A stretch of DNA of 5,126 nt from Bacteroidota bacterium (GTDB lineage Bacteria; Bacteroidota; Bacteroidia; NS11-12g; UBA955), in assembly GCA_947460045.1 (NCBI GenBank), contig CANHGC010000140.1, forward strand, positions 1-5,126. Reading direction: 5' to 3'. Below, piece after piece: positions 1 to 4,462 of the stretch. The position numbers were made by a program, and so were the translations under genes. Under the pieces are notes generated by a model. The model did not search any database, was not told where the DNA came from, and was given only the letters and a program-made list of their open reading frames with translations. Within the stretch, counting starts at the first letter, position 1. Each line of letters begins with the position of its first letter.

Positions 1-128
1 CGCGATTGAAAAACATCCGTTTTTACCCACTTGGTCTGATGTTGAGAGAACAACGGCAGTTGCGCAAAATGGAAACACAGAAGCATAACACTCAAGCGAA
101 AACTGTGTAAACCGCGTTCAAACACCAT
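1..128 (-). CDS. Probable exported protein, N-terminal fragment
   Basis: An open minus-strand frame begins at ATG (128-126) and runs without a stop off the left edge (42 codons visible). The peptide has a basic, signal-peptide-like start (MVFERGLHSFR), a hydrophobic stretch (LSVMLLCFHFAQLPLF) and then SQHQTKWVKTDVFQS. A hydrophobic stretch ending in FSQ followed by polar residues is usual for Sec signal peptides in Bacteroidota, with cleavage probably near FSQ or HQ. A second Met at residue 15 could be the real start. The WVKTDVF stretch faintly recalls the start of some outer-membrane beta-barrel proteins, but that is only an impression. A TATATTCG box lies 10 bases upstream. The gene would be divergent from rpsP. 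The alternative is the tail of a plus-strand gene ending with the stop at 108-110, which I find less likely. No function can be assigned. Confidence 0.42.
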   Translation of the reverse strand, partial: MVFERGLHSFRLSVMLLCFHFAQLPLFSQHQTKWVKTDVFQS

Positions 129-138
129 GACAATGGAG

Positions 139-146
139 CGAATATA
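139..146 (-). promoter_or_regulatory. Possible -7 box for the left-edge gene
   Basis: Read on the minus strand this is TATATTCG, one mismatch from the Bacteroidota -7 consensus TAnnTTTG, and it lies 10 bases upstream of the candidate ATG at 128. I see no TTG at the expected 19-21 bp upstream, so the call rests on one half-site. Confidence 0.3.
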
Positions 147-192
147 ACAATTTAATGAAAGTTTCTTTGACTCCATAATAATGACCCTATCA

Positions 193-223
193 TTGGTTAT
201 TCCATTCAATTTCATTATATTTG
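193..223 (+). promoter_or_regulatory. rpsP promoter, Bacteroidota type
   Basis: TTG at 193-195 and a perfect TATATTTG at 216-223 are separated by exactly 20 bp, matching the primary sigma factor (SigABfr-type) consensus of Bacteroidota (TTG, 19-21 bp, TAnnTTTG). Transcription should begin around 227-230, giving a leader of roughly 40 nt before the ATG at 271. The promoter lies inside an upstream in-frame extension of rpsP, which argues against that longer start. Confidence 0.8.
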
Positions 224-226
224 CAC

Positions 227-246
227 CCCGTTTTGAAGAAATCGGG
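227..246 (+). promoter_or_regulatory. Small hairpin at the 5' end of the rpsP leader
   Basis: CCCG (227-230) pairs with CGGG (243-246). After one T-T mismatch (231/242), TTT (232-234) pairs with AAA (239-241), closing a four-base GAAG loop: seven pairs in all. It lies at the predicted transcript start and is followed by an A-rich, unstructured stretch up to the start codon. It may protect the mRNA 5' end or tune translation; neither role can be shown from sequence. The base pairing is seen; the function is inference. Confidence 0.4.
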
Positions 247-270
247 ATTAAAAAAATACACAATAAAGAC

Positions 271-879
271 ATGGCAACCAAAATTAGATTGCAAAGACAC
301 GGCAGAAAGAAACGAGCTTTCTTTCACATTGTGGTAGCGGATTCGCGTTCACCAAGGGATGGTAAATTCATCGAGAAACTCGGTAGTTACAACCCAATCA
401 CCAATCCAGCTACAATCGTATTGAACGTAGACCGCGCAGCCCAATGGCTGATCGATGGAGCTCAACCCACAGACACTGTAGCCGCTATTTTGAGCTACAA
501 AGGCGCTTCAATGAAGAAGCACTTGCAAGTGGGTGTAAACAAAGGTGCTATCACCCAAGAAGAAGCAGATAAGCGCTTCGCCACTTGGTTGGAAGAAAAA
601 GCAGCCCGCGTTGAAGCCAAGAAATCAAACTTGTCTTCTGCAGCACAAAAAGTAAAAGCAGAAGGTTTGGCGCAAGAAGTAAAACGCAGAGAAGCTGTTG
701 AAGCGAAAATCGCTGCGAAAATTGCTGAAGCTGAAGCCCTAGCAAACCCCGTAGTAGAAGCCGAAGAAGTTGCCGCTGAAGAAGCACCTGCAACTGAAGA
801 AGGTTCTACCGAAGAAGCCGCAACTGAAGTAGCCGCTACAGAAGAAGCTGCAACTGAAGAAGCACCGGCCGCTGAATAA
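271..879 (+). CDS. rpsP: Small ribosomal subunit protein bS16
   Basis: bS16 is a primary 16S rRNA-binding protein of the 30S body that promotes folding of the 5' and central domains. The core fills about residues 1-85 of 202, with the diagnostic start [20 protein letters not shown], then [22 protein letters not shown] and a later DTVAAIL segment. Residues 85-155 form a charged, probably helical extension; 160-202 is a low-complexity Ala/Glu/Thr tail with a 10-residue repeat. E. coli bS16 is about 82 residues; long acidic tails are common in Bacteroidota. Start: ATG 271 follows an A-rich leader and a promoter at 193-223. An in-frame ATG at 181 would add 30 hydrophobic residues and precede the promoter, so I reject it. 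rimM follows after 16 bases, so the two are probably cotranscribed. Confidence 0.97.
   Translation: MATKIRLQRHGRKKRAFFHIVVADSRSPRDGKFIEKLGSYNPITNPATIVLNVDRAAQWLIDGAQPTDTVAAILSYKGASMKKHLQVGVNKGAITQEEADKRFATWLEEKAARVEAKKSNLSSAAQKVKAEGLAQEVKRREAVEAKIAAKIAEAEALANPVVEAEEVAAEEAPATEEGSTEEAATEVAATEEAATEEAPAAE
784..873 (+). repeat. Three tandem 30-bp repeats in the rpsP tail
   Basis: Units at 784-813, 814-843 and 844-873 are in register with the reading frame. Each contains GCAACTGAAGAAG, with one mismatch in the middle copy, at 790, 820 and 850. They encode [20 protein letters not shown] and [10 protein letters not shown] (residues 172-201 of bS16). The period of exactly 30 bp suggests tandem duplication followed by drift, in a tail that probably tolerates length change. 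Confidence 0.8.
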
Positions 880-895
880 TCCAACCACAGTAACC

Positions 896-1426
896 ATGAG
901 CGTATTGCCACCGCCCCTTACCTTGGTGGGGAAAATACACAGTAAACATGGCTACGACGGTAGATTGTCCATCGAATGCTTCGCAACCTCTAACAAAATC
1001 ATTTCCAAAGGGAACTACCTATTCGTCATCATTGACGGCAAAGGGGTTCCCTTTTGTATTACAGACGTTAACAAAACCAAAGAGCTCATCAAACTCAAAG
1101 GCATCGATACAGAAGAGAAAGCCAAAAATCTCATCGGCCTGCAGTTTGGTGTCCCCAGCTCCGCAAAAATGTCTGTCATCCCGCAAGACAATGCCCTTGT
1201 AGGATTTACCATCACCGATGAAACATCGAATTTCACAGGCGTCATCTCCGCTGTGGAAGAACTACCCCAAGGCATCATGTTCTCCGTGGATCACCCCGAA
1301 ACAAAGGATACTGTGCTAATCCCTTTGGTTGAATCGTGGATCACCCGCATCGAAGAGAAACAAAAACACATCTACATGCAGTTGCCCGAAGGACTGGTGC
1401 AACTCAACGAAACACCGCGCGTTTAA
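896..1426 (+). CDS. rimM: Ribosome maturation factor RimM
   Basis: RimM is a cytoplasmic 30S assembly factor that binds uS19 and helps mature the 16S rRNA head domain. The 176-residue product has the usual length and two-domain layout. The N-terminal beta-barrel opens with LVGKIHSKHGYDGRLSI (residues 10-26), the family's G-K-I-x-K-x-H-G-x-x-G-x-L motif. The C-terminal PRC-barrel ends with VLIPLVESWITRIEEKQKHI and MQLPEGLVQLN (residues 140-171), also diagnostic. The middle (about 30-110) diverges from well-known RimM proteins, but nothing is broken. The start at 896 lies 16 bases after the rpsP stop with no Shine-Dalgarno sequence, as expected in this phylum. The rpsP-rimM order is widely conserved. 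The gene ends facing trmD, with 58 bases between the two stops. Confidence 0.94.
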   Translation: MSVLPPPLTLVGKIHSKHGYDGRLSIECFATSNKIISKGNYLFVIIDGKGVPFCITDVNKTKELIKLKGIDTEEKAKNLIGLQFGVPSSAKMSVIPQDNALVGFTITDETSNFTGVISAVEELPQGIMFSVDHPETKDTVLIPLVESWITRIEEKQKHIYMQLPEGLVQLNETPRV

Positions 1427-1466
1427 TCGCTCGGCCCAAATCGCTTCGAGATAGGCGAAATCACCC

Positions 1467-1500
1467 ATCAATCTTCCTCACCCGTTAATCTTCTTCACCC
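1467..1500 (-). repeat. 17-bp imperfect tandem duplication across the trmD stop codon
   Basis: On the minus strand, GGGTGAAGAAGATTAAC (1500-1484), which contains the last codons and stop of trmD, is followed directly by GGGTGAGGAAGATTGAT (1483-1467). They match at 14 of 17 positions. Both copies spell Gly-Glu-Glu-Asp-stop in their own frame, but the second lies out of frame after the true TAA and is not expected to be translated. Confidence 0.7.
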
Positions 1501-2168
1501 AACAAATCCGGACGGATTTGCAAAGTTCTGGCCAAAGCCTGCTCGTGTTTCCACTGTGCGATTTTGGGATGATTCCCCGTGGTGAGCACATCAGGTACAC
1601 GCAAATCTTTGAATACTTCCGGACGGGTATACAACGGCGGCGCCAACAAATCGTCCTGAAACGAATCGCTCAAAGCGCTTTCTTCATCACCCAAAACCCC
1701 TGGCAACAATCGAATCACAGAATCAACCACCGCAGCGGCAGCAATCTCTCCCCCACTCAACACGAAATCACCCAGCGAAATCTCCATGGTAACGTACAAA
1801 TCCCGCACCCTGTGATCGATCCCCTTATAGTGTCCACAAATCAACATCAAGTTCTCTCCCAAGCTCAATTGATTGGCCAAACCTTGCTTCAAAGGCCTGC
1901 CATCGGGCGTGAGATAAATGACCTGATCATACTTTCTTTCTGATTTCAACTTTTCGATAACAACACTCAAAGGCTCTGGCATCAATACCATGCCCGCCCC
2001 GCCACCAAAGGGTGTGTCATCGATCTGCTTGTATTTCCCGATGCCATAATCATGCAAATTGTGAATGTGTATCTCCGCCAATCCCTTGTCGCACCCACGC
2101 TTCGGAATGCTATAACCCAACAAGCCTTCTAACAAACCCGGAACCGCCGAAATAATATCAAATCGCAT
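1485..2168 (-). CDS. trmD: tRNA (guanine-N1)-methyltransferase TrmD
   Basis: TrmD is a SPOUT-class enzyme that uses S-adenosylmethionine to make m1G37 in tRNAs carrying G36-G37, preventing +1 frameshifts. It acts as a homodimer in the cytoplasm. Seen in the 227-residue product: MRFDIIS start, DDTPFGGGAGMV (51-61), YLTPDGRPL (85-93), CGHYKGIDHRVRD (111-123) and ISLGDFVLSGGE (130-141) of the trefoil-knot cofactor site. DSVIRLLPGVLG and SDSF supply the expected Arg153 and the catalytic Asp168, followed by YTRPEVF and LTTGNHPKI. E. coli TrmD has about 255 residues; ending soon after RPDLL is usual in Bacteroidota. I choose ATG 2168 because the family begins at MRFDI; a GTG at 2237 would add 23 unrelated residues and read through the promoter. 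It runs opposite to rpsP-rimM, unlike the classic operon, and no rplS follows. Confidence 0.97.
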   Translation of the reverse strand: MRFDIISAVPGLLEGLLGYSIPKRGCDKGLAEIHIHNLHDYGIGKYKQIDDTPFGGGAGMVLMPEPLSVVIEKLKSERKYDQVIYLTPDGRPLKQGLANQLSLGENLMLICGHYKGIDHRVRDLYVTMEISLGDFVLSGGEIAAAAVVDSVIRLLPGVLGDEESALSDSFQDDLLAPPLYTRPEVFKDLRVPDVLTTGNHPKIAQWKHEQALARTLQIRPDLLGEED

Positions 2169-2172
2169 GGCG

Positions 2173-2180
2173 CAAAGATA
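2173..2180 (-). promoter_or_regulatory. trmD -7 box, very short leader
   Basis: The minus strand reads TATCTTTG, a perfect TAnnTTTG, ending four bases before the trmD ATG (2168-2166). No clear TTG lies 19-21 bp upstream; a TTA at spacing 23 is the nearest. If used, transcription would begin at or within a few bases of the start codon, so trmD mRNA would be almost leaderless. Confidence 0.55.
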
Positions 2181-2219
2181 CCCGATGTTGATATTTATCC
2201 GTTTAATTGAAGAGCCAAA

Positions 2220-2251
2220 TTTGGAAAGCCACCTCACTGCACCGAATTTTG
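2220..2251 (+). promoter_or_regulatory. Candidate promoter of the exonuclease-led operon
   Basis: TTTG at 2220-2223 and GAATTTTG at 2244-2251 are separated by 20 bp, the same spacing as at rpsP. The -7 half has one mismatch (G for T at its first base). The box ends six bases before the ATG at 2258, implying a leader of a few bases at most. It faces the trmD promoter in a 89-base divergent region. Confidence 0.5.
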
Positions 2252-2257
2252 AAGGAT

Positions 2258-3022
2258 ATGTTGAATTTACGCAGACCCCTGGTCGTATTTGATTTGGAAA
2301 CCACCGGTGTGAATGTCACCCATGACCGCATCGTGGAAATTTGCTTGCTGAAAGTATTTCCAGACTTTCGGGAAGAAATCAGAACCTATCGCGTAAATCC
2401 TGGCATCCCCATCCCCGCTGGCGCCACCGCAGTGCATGGCATTTCCAATGCCGACGTTGCCGACAAGCCCTCATTCAAAGAACTTTCAGCAGAACTCAAC
2501 CTATATCTGAGAGATTGTGATTTTGGCGGATTCAACTCCAATAAATTCGACTTCCCCATGCTTGTGGAAGAATTTTTCCGCGCAGGCATTGAGTTCGATA
2601 TCCAAAAATGCAAATTCATCGATGCACAGCGCATCTATCACATGAAAGAACCGCGCACTTTGAGCGCAGCCTATAAATTTTATTGTAGTAGAGAGTTGGA
2701 AAATGCGCACAGCGCCGAGGCAGACACCGTAGCAACCTGGGAAATCATTCGCGCCCAACTCAACAAATACACGGACTTACCGGAAGACATTGAAGGCCTG
2801 CACAAACTCACAGGTCAAGACCTTTTGGCAGATTTGGCCGGAAGATTGGTCTTCAGTGAAAAAGGTGATATTTTGTTCAATTTTGGCAAACACAAAGGCA
2901 AATTGGTGAAAGACATCCTTCTCAACGAACCCGGTTATTACAACTGGATGATGGAAGGTGACTTCCCCCAACAAACGAAAAATGTGCTTACCCGCCTTCG
3001 ACTGAGCCTCAAATCCAATTGA
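2258..3022 (+). CDS. DnaQ-like (DEDDh) 3'-5' exonuclease with ExoX-like C-terminal domain
   Basis: The 254-residue product belongs to the DEDDh exonucleases, which remove nucleotides from 3' ends with two metal ions. Exo I is VFDLETTG (Asp12, Glu14); Exo II is FNSNKFDFPML (Asp98); Exo III is AHSAEADTVAT (His151, Asp156). All catalytic residues are present. AVHGIS (58-63) is also typical. After a linker, residues 207-237 (FNFGKHKGK, PGYYNWMMEGDFP) match the small C-terminal domain of exodeoxyribonuclease X-like proteins. No polymerase or GIY-YIG domain is attached. Whether it acts on DNA (repair, proofreading) or RNA is not readable from sequence. Start: ATG 2258 puts MLNLRRPLVVFDLETTG at the N-terminus, normal for the family; a TTG at 2207 would add 17 residues lacking family features and precede the candidate promoter. 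Its TGA overlaps the next ATG. Confidence 0.9.
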   Translation: MLNLRRPLVVFDLETTGVNVTHDRIVEICLLKVFPDFREEIRTYRVNPGIPIPAGATAVHGISNADVADKPSFKELSAELNLYLRDCDFGGFNSNKFDFPMLVEEFFRAGIEFDIQKCKFIDAQRIYHMKEPRTLSAAYKFYCSRELENAHSAEADTVATWEIIRAQLNKYTDLPEDIEGLHKLTGQDLLADLAGRLVFSEKGDILFNFGKHKGKLVKDILLNEPGYYNWMMEGDFPQQTKNVLTRLRLSLKSN

Positions 3023-3795
3023 TGATCAACTTAGACGACATTGAAATCATCGATGACGATGAGCCCATAGCAGATCCCCGAAAACGAGGACCGCACATTG
3101 GCAAAATCCAAATCATCGACCAAACCAACGATTGGGTCGCCATCAACAAGCCCCCGTTTGTGCCTTCTTTGCCTGAGCGCGGTAAGTTTACTGCCATCTC
3201 AGTACAAGAATGGGCCAAAAGTCAATGGCCCGATGCCATCCTTTGTCACCGCATCGACCGAGAAACCTCCGGCGTGTTGCTCATCGCCAAAAACCCAGAA
3301 TCATACAGGCACTTTTCGATGCAATTCGAACACCGAAAAGTGCATAAAATATATCATGCCTTGGTGAACGGACAATTGCATTTCAATGATTTATGGGTGG
3401 ATTTACCCATTTTGGCTGAGCAATTGGGCAAAATCAAAATCGACAGAAAAAACGGCAAACCCGCACAAACTCGATTCAAAACCTTGCAGTTATTCAAACA
3501 TTTCACATTGATGGAATGTGAACCCAAAACGGGCCGATTGCACCAAATTCGCGTCCACCTGCAATCCCAAAATGCTTGCATTGCCGCAGATACACTCTAC
3601 GGTAGCGACATCCCCATGCTATCTTGGGTGAAGCGCAAACTCCACGGCACAGACTCCCCTTTGATTCAGCGATTCGCACTACATGCCAAGCAATTACAAA
3701 TCCAAGCCCCCGATGGCACCGATTTGGTATTGGAAGCGCCCTATCCCAAAGACATGGAGGTTATGTTGAAGCTGATTAACAAATACAACCATTGA
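3022..3795 (+). CDS. RluA-family RNA pseudouridine synthase
   Basis: The enzyme isomerises specific uridines in rRNA or tRNA to pseudouridine without a cofactor. The 257-residue product has WVAINKPPFVP (38-48), the catalytic motif CHRIDRETSGVLLIAK (75-90, nucleophile Asp79), the KIYHALV strand with the conserved Tyr111, and GRLHQIRVHL (171-180). It has no N-terminal S4 domain, only an acidic segment (LDDIEIIDDDEP), so it resembles RluA/TruC-type rather than RluC/RluD-type enzymes. The target uridine cannot be predicted. The ATG at 3022 shares its A with the exonuclease stop (TGATG), suggesting translational coupling; a TTG at 3019 is a weaker choice. The gene carries a perfect 10-bp inverted repeat at 3309-3343. 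The next gene begins 10 bases after its stop. Confidence 0.94.
   Translation: MINLDDIEIIDDDEPIADPRKRGPHIGKIQIIDQTNDWVAINKPPFVPSLPERGKFTAISVQEWAKSQWPDAILCHRIDRETSGVLLIAKNPESYRHFSMQFEHRKVHKIYHALVNGQLHFNDLWVDLPILAEQLGKIKIDRKNGKPAQTRFKTLQLFKHFTLMECEPKTGRLHQIRVHLQSQNACIAADTLYGSDIPMLSWVKRKLHGTDSPLIQRFALHAKQLQIQAPDGTDLVLEAPYPKDMEVMLKLINKYNH
3309..3343. repeat. Perfect 10-bp inverted repeat inside the pseudouridine synthase gene
   Basis: GCACTTTTCG (3309-3318) is the exact reverse complement of CGAAAAGTGC (3334-3343), with a 15-base spacer that itself contains the palindrome TTCGAA (3325-3330). It would form a 10-bp hairpin in mRNA within the codons for HFS to HRKVH. No T-run follows, so it is not an intrinsic terminator. 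Chance is a real possibility. Confidence 0.55.
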
Positions 3796-3805
3796 TCGTT
3801 CTGCT

Positions 3806-4339
3806 ATGAGCAACCCATTTAAACACCAAAAACCGGTGGCCACCCCCATGGTTGTGCCACAGCCATCGGAGTTGAGAAAATTGGTTTTCAAACAAGGAAA
3901 GGTCATGAGGGCTACGCTGAAAAAACTCAAGCAAAGGCCACCCAAAGATCTCGATGAACAATTCGAAAAGTTACACAACCAAGCTTTCAAAAAAATCGAC
4001 TGCTTAAACTGTGGCAACTGCTGCAAAACCACCTCACCGATGTTGTTCGAAAAAGACATCGAACGGCTGTCGCAACGCCTCAAGATGAAGCCGGGTGATT
4101 TCACCGCACAATACCTCATCTTGGATACAGATCAATTGTTTTGCTTCAAAAGCGCACCTTGTCCGTTCCTAAACAGCGATAATTCGTGTGATGTTTACGA
4201 CGATCGCCCAAGAGCGTGCCGAGAATTCCCCCATACCAACCAAAGGAAAATGCATACTCAGCTGGCTTTGGCTCATCACAACATCGAAATCTGTCCGGCC
4301 GTTTACGCCATCGTGGAACAGCTCAACACATTGGTTTAG
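3806..4339 (+). CDS. YkgJ-family cysteine-cluster protein
   Basis: The 177-residue product has the family signature CLNCGNCCKT (C66, C69, C72, C73), followed by C113, C119 in APCPFL, C128 in NSCDVYDDRP and C138 in RACREFP, with C163 near the end. This C-x2-C-x2-C-C pattern plus the PCPFL, C-x-VY-x-DRP and CR-x-FP stretches defines the YkgJ/CxxCxxCC family, thought to bind zinc or an iron-sulfur cluster. Its biochemical role is not established. Residues 1-60 are basic and probably helical (LRKLVFKQGKVMRATLKKLK), a possible contact surface for nucleic acid or protein, though that is only inference. There is no signal peptide or membrane segment, so it should be cytoplasmic. It starts 10 bases after the pseudouridine synthase stop and is probably cotranscribed with it and the exonuclease; this is the only hint to its job. 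Confidence 0.88.
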   Translation: MSNPFKHQKPVATPMVVPQPSELRKLVFKQGKVMRATLKKLKQRPPKDLDEQFEKLHNQAFKKIDCLNCGNCCKTTSPMLFEKDIERLSQRLKMKPGDFTAQYLILDTDQLFCFKSAPCPFLNSDNSCDVYDDRPRACREFPHTNQRKMHTQLALAHHNIEICPAVYAIVEQLNTLV

Positions 4340-4434
4340 GCCCTCCTGCCAAAAAATCGGATTCAGCCGGTAGCGTTCCTCTTTGATAGCAAGTAAATCA
4401 GAGATTTTCAAACAAATCCTTGACCCCTATGGGT

Positions 4435-4442
4435 TATATTTG
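4435..4442 (+). promoter_or_regulatory. lepA -7 box
   Basis: TATATTTG is a perfect TAnnTTTG and, with the next base, identical to the rpsP box. It ends 20 bases before the lepA ATG. The only nearby TTG (4420-4422) is 12 bp upstream, too close for the usual spacing, and I see no other -33 element. The box suggests lepA has its own transcript and is not only read from the genes before it. Confidence 0.55.
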
Positions 4443-4462
4443 CATTTCTTTTTACAAGCTTC

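Noticed and set aside
3..110. Plus-strand open frame ending at the stop 108-110
   Set aside because: The visible 35 residues show no recognisable motif, while the minus strand over the same bases reads as a signal peptide with an upstream -7-like box. Not fully excluded.
181..270. In-frame N-terminal extension of rpsP from ATG 181
   Set aside because: It would place 30 hydrophobic residues before a textbook bS16 start, and it contains the promoter at 193-223.
495..911. Minus-strand open frame of 138 codons opposite rpsP
   Set aside because: It is the mirror of the repetitive GAA/GCx tail, giving a Ser/Ala-rich low-complexity product with no start signal; a shadow of rpsP.
1427..1484. Intrinsic terminator between convergent rimM and trmD
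   Set aside because: Only a 4-bp stem (TCGC with GCGA) is visible, with no T-run in either direction.
1518..1943. Plus-strand open frame of 141 codons opposite trmD
   Set aside because: It lies wholly inside a well-conserved trmD on the other strand and has no family features.
3393..3410. 6-bp inverted repeat ATGGGT/ACCCAT inside the pseudouridine synthase gene
   Set aside because: A six-base match with a six-base loop is expected by chance in a window this size.
3694..4119. Minus-strand open frame of 141 codons across the pseudouridine synthase end and the YkgJ-type gene
   Set aside because: It straddles two well-supported plus-strand genes and shows no motif; a shadow frame.
4403..4418. 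GATTT/AAATC stem before lepA as a terminator
   Set aside because: Five weak AT-rich pairs with a six-base loop and no following T-run; chance level.
4423..4434. ACCC-CTAT-GGGT inverted repeat next to the lepA -7 box as an operator
   Set aside because: Four-base arms are too short to support an operator call.
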